Positions 23,366 through 30,496 of a stretch of 64,000 nucleotides of DNA are shown here, one piece after another. The DNA is taken from positions 372,001 to 436,000 of the forward strand of contig CAVTNU010000002.1 in the NCBI GenBank assembly GCA_963736175.1. Reading direction: 5' to 3'. Position 1 is the first letter of the stretch; each line of letters starts with the position of its first letter. Source of the DNA: Rhodoblastus sp963736175. Its GTDB lineage: Bacteria; Pseudomonadota; Alphaproteobacteria; Rhizobiales; Beijerinckiaceae. The notes under the pieces are model-generated. The model was not told the origin of the DNA and ran no database searches. It saw only the letters and a program-made list of their open reading frames with translations. The position numbers and the translations under genes are program-made.

Positions 23366-24070
23366 ATGATCAAGCCGCTGATGAACCTCAATCTGCCGCG
23401 CGCGCTGCTGCTCGCGAGTTTCCTGGCGATCCCGATGTCGGCGCGGGCGTCGGAGGCGGCGCGCGCGCTTCCCGCGCCGACGCTCGACGAAGCGCCGCGG
23501 GCCGCATCCGAAAAGGCGATCTTCGCCGGCGGCTGCTTCTGGGGCGTTCAGGGCGTCTTCCAGCATGTCAAAGGCGTCAGCGGCGCCGTTTCAGGCTACG
23601 CCGGCGGGGACAAGGCCAGGGCGCATTACGAGATGGTCAGCACCGGAACGACCGGCCACGCTGAGTCAGTCGAGGTGACGTTCGATCCGCGCCAGATTTC
23701 CTACGGACATTTGCTGCGGATCTTTTTCTCGGTCGCCCATGATCCGACGCAGCTTGACCGTCAGGGCCCCGACGTCGGCGCGCAATATCGCTCCGCCCTG
23801 TTTCCGACGAACGCCGAACAGGCGCGCGTGGCGCGCGCCTATATCGAGCAGCTCGACAAGGCTCACGCCTTCGGCGCGGCGCTCGTCACCGTCGTCGGTC
23901 AGGACGGCGGTTTCTATCCAGCCGAGGCCTATCATCAGGATTTCCTGACGCGCCATCCGAGCCACCCCTATATCGCCTATAACGATCTGCCGAAGATCGA
24001 AAACCTGAAACGCCTGTATCCCGACCTTTATCGCGAAAAGCCGGCGCTTGTTGGGGACGAGGGGCGGTAG
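23366..24070 (+). CDS. msrA: Periplasmic methionine-S-sulfoxide reductase MsrA
   Basis: MsrA reduces methionine-S-sulfoxide. The 234-residue protein has a signal peptide (about residues 1-28, ending SARAS) and the catalytic Cys57 in AGGCFWG. The family blocks GYAGG, TTGHAESVEV, FFSVAHDPTQLDRQGPDVG and AEAYHQDF follow. It starts 14 bp after dipZ. Together the three genes make a self-contained periplasmic methionine repair unit. Confidence 0.96.
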   Translation: MIKPLMNLNLPRALLLASFLAIPMSARASEAARALPAPTLDEAPRAASEKAIFAGGCFWGVQGVFQHVKGVSGAVSGYAGGDKARAHYEMVSTGTTGHAESVEVTFDPRQISYGHLLRIFFSVAHDPTQLDRQGPDVGAQYRSALFPTNAEQARVARAYIEQLDKAHAFGAALVTVVGQDGGFYPAEAYHQDFLTRHPSHPYIAYNDLPKIENLKRLYPDLYREKPALVGDEGR

Positions 24071-24121
24071 CGGTTCGTTGGACTGGCGCGGCGCGAGGTC
24101 GTCTTCACCCCCTATCTCCGA

Positions 24122-24152
24122 AAAAGGTAAAGACGGGCCTGTCACCGTAATT
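24122..24152 (+). repeat. 31-bp repeat, left copy flanking the toxin-antitoxin module
   Basis: This 31-bp sequence, centred on GACGGGCCTGTCACCGTAAT, is repeated exactly in reverse orientation at 24992-25022 and partly a third time at 25044-25061. The TACGGTGACAG core resembles REP-type intergenic palindromes associated with Y1 transposases. The pair brackets the RelE/HigA genes. Confidence 0.8.
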
Positions 24153-24282
24153 TTGGGCTCGCGAATGGCAACAACGCCAGTTTTTTTTTTCGCACAAGCT
24201 CCAATATCAAAATCGCGCTTATTTCGAAATTCGTGAGTTTCGAGAATCCGCGGACATCTGAAAGACTTTTTGATTGACGGTT

Positions 24283-24300
24283 TGTAGTTTATAAACTACA
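24283..24300. promoter_or_regulatory. 18-bp perfect palindrome, operator of the toxin-antitoxin operon
   Basis: TGTAGTTTATAAACTACA is a perfect 18-bp palindrome ending 8 bp before the toxin ATG. TTGACG at 24274-24279 can serve as -35, and the palindrome would cover the -10 region. It is the natural binding site for the HTH antitoxin encoded by the second gene. Confidence 0.75.
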
Positions 24301-24307
24301 TAGAGTG

Positions 24308-24604
24308 ATGTACGAGCTAAAGCAGACCGAAACATTCCGCAAATGGCGAACGAAGCTCAAGGACGAGCGCGCACGAGCGTTGATAGCCTCCCGTCTCGAT
24401 CGTCTCGCCTATGGGCACGCAGGCGACGTCGAGCCGGTTGGCGACGGCATCAGCGAATTGCGCATCCACTATGGCCCTGGCTACCGCGTTTACTTTCAGA
24501 AGCGGGGAACGACGTTGATCGTCCTGCTTTGTGGCGGCGACAAAAACACCCAGGCGAAGGACATCAAGACGGCGAAACGGCTCGCGGACGAATGGAGTGA
24601 ATGA
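24308..24604 (+). CDS. RelE/HigB-type toxin (addiction module killer family)
   Basis: The 98-residue protein starts MYELKQTETFRKWRTKLKD and has the conserved blocks GDVEPVGDGISELRIHYGPGYRVYF and LCGGDKNTQAKDI (each partly quoted). These are typical of the HigB/Gp49-like ribosome-dependent mRNA interferase family. The basic residues after HYGPGYR would bind RNA. A GTG one codon earlier is an alternative start. It is followed after 1 bp by its antitoxin. Confidence 0.9.
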   Translation: MYELKQTETFRKWRTKLKDERARALIASRLDRLAYGHAGDVEPVGDGISELRIHYGPGYRVYFQKRGTTLIVLLCGGDKNTQAKDIKTAKRLADEWSE

Positions 24605-24605
24605 A

Positions 24606-24893
24606 ATGGGCGAAAAACTCACGACTTATGATCCTGCTGAAGACCTTGTTTCCGACGAGGCGATTGCAAGTTTCATGGCCGAAGCGTTCGGGACGGAAGA
24701 TTCCGGATATATCGCACATGCGCTTGGCGTGGTGGCCCGCGCCAAAGGTATGGCGCAGATTGCCAGTCAGACCGGTCTTTCGCGAGAACAGCTCTATCGG
24801 TCTTTTAGCGAGAACGGCAATCCGACGCTGAAAACAACAATAGCCGTTATGAAAGCGCTCGGAATCGAGCTGACGGCAAAGGCTCATGCGTGA
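24606..24893 (+). CDS. HigA-like antitoxin with helix-turn-helix
   Basis: The 95-residue protein is a putative addiction-module antidote. The N-terminal YDPAEDLVSDEAIASFMAEA binds the toxin in this family, and a Cro/C1-type helix-turn-helix lies at about 50-90 (GMAQIASQTGLSREQLYRSF). The stop of the toxin and the start of this gene are 1 bp apart, so they are coupled. It should bind the 18-bp palindrome upstream. Confidence 0.88.
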   Translation: MGEKLTTYDPAEDLVSDEAIASFMAEAFGTEDSGYIAHALGVVARAKGMAQIASQTGLSREQLYRSFSENGNPTLKTTIAVMKALGIELTAKAHA

Positions 24894-24991
24894 TCCTTAC
24901 CTAGGTTTTCTGTTGCGCTGCTACTCAGACCCCAATAGCCCGATACCCTCGGCTTGCCACGAATCGGCAAATCATCGAAAGTGAACGACCG

Positions 24992-25061
24992 AATTACGGT
25001 GACAGGCCCGTCTTTACCTTTTAAAAAGATAAAGGGTAAATATGGGCCTGTCACCGTAATT
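24992..25061. repeat. Head-to-head REP-like palindrome
   Basis: The left arm 24992-25022 and right arm 25034-25061 are inverted copies. The first 18 bases from each outer end (AATTACGGTGACAGGCCC) are identical, and TTTACC matches again further in. The structure could form a large hairpin. The left arm is the exact reverse copy of 24122-24152. Confidence 0.8.
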
Positions 25062-25279
25062 GCCGTAATTGCCAAAAAACTTTGCCAGTCCTCCAGGCCC
25101 CGAAAAGGGGTGGTGCAGACGGTAAACAATCGCATAAATTTATCTCAGGCTATGGCGGCCCGCGCTACGCCGCAAGTGGGGCTTGCCCGCTTCCACGCGC
25201 CGAAATCGGGCGCGTGAATGAACCGTCAATAAACTCAATACCTAGGTTCAGACAGGCGGAGATGAGGAGCTAAGATTCT

Positions 25280-25319
25280 TCCGCCCTGTTTCCGACGAGC
25301 GCCGAACAGGCGCGCTTGG
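25280..25319 (+). pseudogene. 40-bp duplicated fragment of msrA
   Basis: Bases 25280-25319 match msrA 23792-23831 at 38 of 40 positions (around CCCTGTTTCCGACGA and GCCGAACAGGCGCGC). No reading frame extends beyond it. It must be a remnant of a second msrA copy or of a duplication that accompanied insertion of the toxin-antitoxin patch. Confidence 0.75.
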
Positions 25320-25360
25320 GGTGCCGGGGGCCGGTGACAGCGCGCTAGAGCATTTCCCGG

Positions 25361-26035
25361 CTAACCTGAACCATAGCCATCATGTCTGAAATAGTTTGAG
25401 CATTCCGGCGGGCTGAACTCGTCGAGGATGACGCCGATGCGGTCCCACAGTTGATCGACGGTTCTTTCTTTGGCCATGCGCAGCAGGGCCTTGAGCTTGG
25501 CGAACATCATCTCGATGGGATTGAGATCGGGCGAATAGGGCGGCAGATACAGCAATCCTGCGCCGGTTTTTTCGATGATCGCTCGCACGCCGGCAACCTT
25601 GTGGGCCGGCAAGTTGTCCATGATGACGACGTCGCCTTGGAGCAGGGTTGGCGCGAGGTGCTGCTCCAGCCACGCCTGGAAGATCTCGCCGTTCATCGGC
25701 CGATCGACGACCAGGGGCGCGATGATCGCGTTATTGCGCAGTCCGGCGACGAACGTCGTTGTTTTCCAATGGCCATGCGGCGCGTAATCGACCAGGCGCT
25801 TGCCCTTTTGGCAGCGCCCGCGCGTTCGCGTCATCTGCGTGTTTGTGCCGGTTTCATCAATGAAAACAAGTCGGCCTGGATCAAGCGTCGGCTGCGCCCT
25901 TTTCCATTCTTCGCGCGCCTTCGCCACGTCTTCGCGATGCTGCTCGCTGGCGTGCAGCGTTTTTTTTATAGCTGAGTTTGTGGCGTTGAAAGAACCGCGC
26001 AATCGAGCTGTCCGTGGTTTTGAACTGAAGCTCAT
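25361..26035 (-). CDS. IS630 transposase, C-terminal frame (DDE catalytic domain)
   Basis: This frame encodes the DDE_3 domain: FIDETGTNTQMTRTRG contains the first Asp, VIMDNLPAHK the second, and SPDLNPIEMMFAKLK the catalytic Glu. It has no good start of its own. Translation should enter it from the upstream frame by a shift inside an A8 run (T8 on the plus strand, 25960-25967), where IKKTLHASEQHRED continues the protein. Confidence 0.9.
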   Translation of the reverse strand: MSFSSKPRTARLRGSFNATNSAIKKTLHASEQHREDVAKAREEWKRAQPTLDPGRLVFIDETGTNTQMTRTRGRCQKGKRLVDYAPHGHWKTTTFVAGLRNNAIIAPLVVDRPMNGEIFQAWLEQHLAPTLLQGDVVIMDNLPAHKVAGVRAIIEKTGAGLLYLPPYSPDLNPIEMMFAKLKALLRMAKERTVDQLWDRIGVILDEFSPPECSNYFRHDGYGSG

Positions 26036-26306
26036 CCAGAAGACGGGCCTCGATCTCGGCCAGCGTCAAGTCGCTCTCGCGCGCAACCAGAGCCAAAAGC
26101 CAATCCGCATGCGCGTCCAGCGGCGATGGTCTCGCTTTCTTGCCAGGTTTTTCTGCAAAGCTGCCCGTCTCTTGAAAGCGCCTGAACCATTTTATCGCCG
26201 ACGATTCAGAGACCAACAATTGCCGCCCCGCAGCTCGCCGCGACACGCCGCCTTCGACCAACGCAATCACACGCTTACGCAGATCGAAGGAATGGCCTCG
26301 CGACAT
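25881..26306 (-). CDS. IS630 transposase, N-terminal frame (helix-turn-helix domain)
   Basis: The frame starts MSRGHSFDLRKRVIALVEGG and contains the paired helix-turn-helix of IS630 (SRRAAGRQLLVSESSAIKWF) followed by the linker LTLAEIEARLLDE. The genuine part ends at about HKLSYKK, at the A8 run. What follows in this frame is out of family and is read only when no shift occurs. Confidence 0.88.
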   Translation of the reverse strand: MSRGHSFDLRKRVIALVEGGVSRRAAGRQLLVSESSAIKWFRRFQETGSFAEKPGKKARPSPLDAHADWLLALVARESDLTLAEIEARLLDELQFKTTDSSIARFFQRHKLSYKKNAARQRAASRRRGEGARRMEKGAADA

Positions 26307-26640
26307 CTTGCGCCCCCAAATCAGAGAGAAGCGCAGAATCGCTCATTCTTGAGCTTAAGGGAATCCCGCCGCAGCAAAAATGCGAGTCAAATCAACCGGG
26401 GAATGCTCTAAACTCATCCCCCCCCCCGCGCGGCGTCCTGTTTAGCGCTTCCAAAGCTTTCGCGGGCGTGTTCATATTGCGGTCATGTCCAATGCTATCA
26501 TGATGGCGCCGGCGCAATTTCGCGCTCGACGGCTGGTCGCGTAACGTCGGACGACGACGAGGTCGGCGATCCAGCCAGGCCGCGATCGGATTTGGCCGAG
26601 GCGAGCCGCATTGCAAGACCAAAAAACCGAGGATCAGATC

Positions 26641-26877
26641 ATGGGCATTGAAGATTTTGTGGAAAAAGCCGCTGGCGCGTTTGCCGCCGTGACGGCGCTT
26701 GAGGCCGCCGATCCGAACGCGGGCGGGCTCGCCAAGGCCGCCGCCGTCGTCGCTGGGTTCGAAGGCGTGGGCGCGCTCAAGGAGCATCTGGCTCAATCGG
26801 CGGATCAGCAGGAGCCGGCTCCGGCCCCGGCTGATGACGTCGCCGCGCAACCGGCTGACAATTCGCAGAACGGCTGA
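26641..26877 (+). CDS. Small acidic protein of unknown function (78 aa)
   Basis: An ATG preceded by GAGGA opens a 78-codon frame. The first 50 residues are predicted helical and Ala-rich (MGIEDFVEKAAGAFAAVTAL), and the tail is a disordered Pro/Ala/Gln/Asp segment ending PADNSQNG. I do not recognise a family. It stands alone between the IS element and the ScfR-type regulator. Confidence 0.6.
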   Translation: MGIEDFVEKAAGAFAAVTALEAADPNAGGLAKAAAVVAGFEGVGALKEHLAQSADQQEPAPAPADDVAAQPADNSQNG

Positions 26878-27188
26878 TCAAACAGAAAAAAAGCGGCGGG
26901 TCGGAGGCGCTCTCTGGCCCGCGGCGTTTGGAGCGCGCTCAGATTTTGGCGAGCCGCCGCATCGCCTTTAGAGCAGGTCGCTCTGGCTATTCGCGCTGGG
27001 CCTTCCGAACATGGGCCGCGCCGCGACGGTCGCGGCGGGCTTTGCGCGCCGGCCTCCCCACCGCGCCCGTGCAAATTCGTTCCGGCCCGAATCGCCGCAT
27101 CCCCTCCAGATTTCGCTTGCGCAAAAATCCAGATTTGCAAAAAGTTTTCAATCGCGCTTCGCATATTTGCATTTTGAGGGTTGGTGCA
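26878..27188. other. Intergenic region with candidate RamB/ScfR-type sites
   Basis: About 310 bp upstream of the regulator gene. No gene is seen; a plus-strand extension of the regulator frame crosses it but has no family resemblance. TTTGCAAA (27134-27141) and TTTGCA (27166-27171) near the start codon resemble the AAAGTTTGCAAA-type motifs bound by RamB relatives. Confidence 0.45.
27134..27171. promoter_or_regulatory. TTTGCAAA / TTTGCA motifs before the regulator gene
   Basis: TTTGCAAAAAG at 27134-27144 and ATTTGCATTTT at 27165-27175 lie 18-55 bp upstream of the ATG in otherwise GC-rich DNA. RamB of Corynebacterium binds similar TTTGC-containing sites and represses its own gene, so autoregulation is a reasonable inference. 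Confidence 0.4.
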
Positions 27189-28616
27189 ATGGCCCGCAAA
27201 CTTTTCGTCGGCGCCAAGATCAGGCGCCTGCGCAAATCCCATAACCTCACCCAGGCCGCCTTCGCCGAGCGCGTCGGCGTTTCGGCCAGCTATCTCAATC
27301 AGATGGAAAATAACCAGCGACCGATGACGGCGCCGGTGCTGTTGTCGCTGGCGCAGACCTTTTCCATTGATCTCAGCGATTTCGCGCATGAGGAGAGCGA
27401 AAGGCTGATCGTCGACCTGAAAGAGGCGCTGGCCGATCCGATCTTCGGCGGCCTGACGCCAAACAATCAGGACCTCAAGGCGATCGCGTCCAACACGCCC
27501 TGGGTCGCGCACGCGCTGCTCGACCTGCATGGCGCCTATCGGCGCGCCAACGAACGGCTGCAAATGGTCGACGAGGCCTTTTCCATCGGCCGGGCCGGCG
27601 CCGACGGCGCGCCGGCGGCCTCCTTGCCTTACGAGGAAGTGCGCGACTTCTTTCACTATCAGGGCAATTATCTCGACGCGCTGGACCGGGCAGCGGAAAA
27701 AACCGCCGACCGTTTCGGTTTGGCGGAGGGCGATCGTCCGGCGCGCCTCGCCGCCTATCTGGCGCAGCGTCATGGTGTGTCCGTCGAATTTGTCGAAATC
27801 GAACCGGGCGGCCAGTTTCTGCGCAAGTTCGATCCGGCGGCGCGCCTGCTGACGTTGCGGGCGGGGCTTGCCGCGTCCGAGTCGGCGTTTTTGATGGCGC
27901 ATCAGATAGGCGTTCTGGAGAAAGCCCAGGAAATCGACGCGATTGTCGAAATGGCCGGATTCCGCGCGCCCGGCGCCGACGCGATCACCCGCATGGCGCT
28001 CGGCAATTATTACGCGGGCGCGCTCGTGATGCCCTACGCGCGCTTTCTCGCCGCCGCGCAGGCGGCGCGATATGACGTCGAGCGCCTGCGTCACTTGTTC
28101 GGCGCCAGCACGGAGCAGATCTGTCACCGGCTGTCGACGCTGCAGCGTCCGGGCGCGCGCGGCGTTCCGTTTTATTTCGTCCGCGTCGATCGGGCCGGCA
28201 ATATTTTGAAACGGCACTCGGCGACGCGCTTTCAGTTCGCCCGCTTCGGCGGCGCATGCCCATTGTGGAACGTGCACGAAGCGTTCGAATCGCCGGGCAA
28301 GATGCTCGCCCAGATAGCCGAAATGCCGGATGGCGTGCGGTATCTTTGCGTCGCCCGCTCCTCGGTCAAATCGGGTGGCGGCCATCTCGTTCCCGCGCGC
28401 CGCTACGCGCTCGGCATCGGCTGCGAATGGACCTACGCCGGCGAGGTCGTCTACGCCGACGGTCTCGATCCGAAATCCGCGGCGGTCGCGCGGATCGGCG
28501 TCATTTGCCGGATTTGCGAGCGGCCCAACTGTCCGCAACGCGCCGCCCCGCCGGTCGACCGCCTGTTGCAGGTCGACCCCGACGTCCGCAATTACGTTCC
28601 CTTCCGCTTTTCCTAA
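27189..28616 (+). CDS. XRE-type regulator of short-chain fatty acyl metabolism (ScfR/RamB family)
   Basis: The 475-residue protein has an N-terminal Cro-type helix-turn-helix at about 8-62 (RRLRKSHNLTQAAFAERVGV, SYLNQMENNQRP). A central ImmA/IrrE-like domain lacks an intact HExxH metal site (it reads LMAHQIGV). A C-terminal domain of the short-chain-acyl regulator type follows, with CPLWNVHEAF and CRICERPNCPQRAAPP. Relatives control the glyoxylate, methylcitrate or ethylmalonyl pathways in response to acyl-CoA. In a PHB-forming organism it may steer acetyl-CoA use. The ATG follows GAGGG. Confidence 0.88.
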   Translation: MARKLFVGAKIRRLRKSHNLTQAAFAERVGVSASYLNQMENNQRPMTAPVLLSLAQTFSIDLSDFAHEESERLIVDLKEALADPIFGGLTPNNQDLKAIASNTPWVAHALLDLHGAYRRANERLQMVDEAFSIGRAGADGAPAASLPYEEVRDFFHYQGNYLDALDRAAEKTADRFGLAEGDRPARLAAYLAQRHGVSVEFVEIEPGGQFLRKFDPAARLLTLRAGLAASESAFLMAHQIGVLEKAQEIDAIVEMAGFRAPGADAITRMALGNYYAGALVMPYARFLAAAQAARYDVERLRHLFGASTEQICHRLSTLQRPGARGVPFYFVRVDRAGNILKRHSATRFQFARFGGACPLWNVHEAFESPGKMLAQIAEMPDGVRYLCVARSSVKSGGGHLVPARRYALGIGCEWTYAGEVVYADGLDPKSAAVARIGVICRICERPNCPQRAAPPVDRLLQVDPDVRNYVPFRFS

Positions 28617-28620
28617 AGCA

Positions 28621-29577
28621 TCAATCTGGTCGGGAAATACTCTCGGCTTCGACAAATTCCTGGCGGGCGAAGCCCTGCGCATAGAGCAGCGCGGTCAGAT
28701 CGCCATGGTCGATGCGCGCCTGCGCCGCGCTCGCCACCGCCGGCTTGGCGCGATAGGCGACGCCGAGGCCGGCGGCCTCGAGCATGGCCAGATCATTGGC
28801 GCCGTCGCCGATCGCCAGCGTGAGCGCCGGATCGAGATGTTTGGCCGCCGCCAATTCGCGCAGCGTGTCGAGCTTGGCCTGTTTGCCCAGGATCGGTTCG
28901 ACGACAGCGCCGGTGAACTTGCCGTCGCGCAGGCCAAGGACATTGGCTCGGGCTTCGTCGAATCCGAGCATCGGCCCGACGCGGTCGGTAAACACGGTAA
29001 AACCGCCGGAGACAAGCGCGGCGTAGGCGCCATGCGCGCGCATGGTGGCGATCAGCGTCTTGGCGCCCGCAGTTAACGTAATGCGCTCGTTGATCGCCGT
29101 CTCGACCACGCTTTCGTCAAGCCCGGCCAACAGCGCGACGCGTTCGCGCAGCGCGGGCTCGAAGGCGATTTCCCCGCGCATGGCTTTTTCGGTGATGGCG
29201 GCGACCTTGGCTTTGAGGCCGACGAAATCCGCCAGCTCGTCGATGCATTCCTGGCCGATCATGGTCGAGTCCATGTCGGTGACGATCAGCTTCTTGCGGC
29301 GCGTTTCCCGGTTCTGGACGAAAACGTCGATCGGCGCGCCGCCAAAGCCGAGGCGCAGGACATCAGCCGCCGCCTTGCAATAGGACGCGTCGGCGAAAGC
29401 GCCTTCCGCCGGATTGCCATGAGCCGCGCCCGGTGCGAAAGGAATGTCGACGGCTTGTCGCTCTTCAAGCCAGATCACGTCGCCCGCGCCCGGCAGCCGC
29501 GAGGCGGCGCCGGCGAGAAGGTGGTCGGTCAGAGCCTGGGCGCCTTCGGCGCAAACAAGGGTAGCGACATGCGTCAT
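28621..29577 (-). CDS. serB: SerB, phosphoserine phosphatase
   Basis: SerB does the last step of serine synthesis. The HAD catalytic motif DMDSTMI (nucleophile Asp101, Asp103) is followed by LVSGGFTVF (motif II), the motif III Lys in GKQAKLDTL, and GDGANDLAML (motif IV). Residues 1-90 form the ACT-like N-terminal domain. The 318-residue length is usual. It diverges from miaA with a 23-bp gap, and its 3' end is 4 bp from the regulator stop. Confidence 0.96.
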   Translation of the reverse strand: MTHVATLVCAEGAQALTDHLLAGAASRLPGAGDVIWLEERQAVDIPFAPGAAHGNPAEGAFADASYCKAAADVLRLGFGGAPIDVFVQNRETRRKKLIVTDMDSTMIGQECIDELADFVGLKAKVAAITEKAMRGEIAFEPALRERVALLAGLDESVVETAINERITLTAGAKTLIATMRAHGAYAALVSGGFTVFTDRVGPMLGFDEARANVLGLRDGKFTGAVVEPILGKQAKLDTLRELAAAKHLDPALTLAIGDGANDLAMLEAAGLGVAYRAKPAVASAAQARIDHGDLTALLYAQGFARQEFVEAESISRPD

Positions 29578-29600
29578 CGGGTCGGAAATCTCTCGGAGCC

Positions 29601-30491
29601 GTGGAATTGAATCAGGTTTCGGCCGTCCTCATCGCAGGACCGACGGCCAGCGGCAAGTCCGCCTTCGCTGTCGAACTGGCGCGCGACATTCATGGCGTCG
29701 TCATAAATGCCGATTCCATGCAGGTCTATGCCGACTTGCGGATTTTATCCGCTCGACCGAGCGAAATCGAACAGGCGGGCGTTCCCCACCTCCTGTTCGG
29801 CCATGTCGATGCGGCGCGTAATTATTCGGTCGGCCAATGGCTTATAGACGCCCGGGCGGCGATCGAGCAAGCCCGCGCGCTGGGCCGCACGCCGTTGTTC
29901 GTCGGCGGAACAGGCCTGTATTTCAAAGCCTTGACGCGAGGCTTGTCCGATATTCCGGCTGTTCCAGACGATATTCGCGCGCAGGCGCGGCGCGAAACGC
30001 AGGATTTGACCCCGGCCGAGATGCACGCGCGCCTCGCCTGCGTCGATCCCAAAACCGCGGCGCGCCTGCGGCCCAGCGATCCGCAGCGAATTTTGCGCGC
30101 CTTGGAGGTTTTCCTGGCGACGGGGGCCTCCTTGAGCGATTTTCAGGGCGCGCGCGCCGCGCCCCTGCTCGTCGCCGCCGAGTGTCGGAAAATTTTCCTC
30201 GATATCGAACGTCCTCTGCTCAAGGCGCGCATCGAGCGCCGATTCGCCGCGATGGTAGCGAACGGCGCGATCGAAGAAGCGCGCCGATTGGCGGCGCGTC
30301 GGCTCGATCCGGCGCTGCCGGCGCTGCGCGCTCATGGCGTTCCCGGTCTGATTGACTATCTAGAGGGAAGGACGAGTCTCGAGGAGGCGGTGGCGCGGGG
30401 CGTGGGGGACACGCGTCGTTACGCCAAGCGGCAATTTACGTTCGCCCGCACGCAATTGCCCGAATTCGAGTGGCTCGACAGAACCAAGTAG
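29601..30491 (+). CDS. miaA: MiaA, tRNA dimethylallyltransferase
   Basis: MiaA adds a dimethylallyl group to A37 of tRNAs that read U-starting codons. The 296-residue protein has the P-loop GPTASGKS (13-20), the NADSMQVY block with the catalytic Asp, GGTGLYFKAL and RRYAKRQFTFAR. The start is a GTG preceded by CGGAGCC. It is followed 5 bp later by selO, suggesting co-transcription. Confidence 0.96.
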   Translation: MELNQVSAVLIAGPTASGKSAFAVELARDIHGVVINADSMQVYADLRILSARPSEIEQAGVPHLLFGHVDAARNYSVGQWLIDARAAIEQARALGRTPLFVGGTGLYFKALTRGLSDIPAVPDDIRAQARRETQDLTPAEMHARLACVDPKTAARLRPSDPQRILRALEVFLATGASLSDFQGARAAPLLVAAECRKIFLDIERPLLKARIERRFAAMVANGAIEEARRLAARRLDPALPALRAHGVPGLIDYLEGRTSLEEAVARGVGDTRRYAKRQFTFARTQLPEFEWLDRTK

Positions 30492-30496
30492 GGACC

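Larger units (their letters stand above)
24894..25345. other. Repeat-rich intergenic patch left of the IS element
   Basis: About 450 bp without a gene. It holds the head-to-head repeat pair at 24992-25061 and a 40-bp scrap resembling msrA at 25280-25319, and ends at the TA target site of the IS630-type element. It looks like a site of repeated insertion and rearrangement. Confidence 0.6.
25348..26408 (-). mobile_element. Complete IS630-family insertion sequence
   Basis: The element is 1061 bp. Its outer ends are inverted repeats (left GAGCATTTCCCGGCTAACCT, right GAGCATTCCCCGGTTGATTT) with few mismatches. It is flanked by TA on both sides (25346-25347 and 26409-26410), the TA target duplication expected for IS630. 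It carries a two-frame transposase. The intact ends and intact frames suggest it arrived recently and may be active. Confidence 0.9.

Noticed and set aside
26805..28682. 625-codon minus-strand frame opposite the ScfR-type gene
   Set aside because: Arg-rich shadow frame without motifs.
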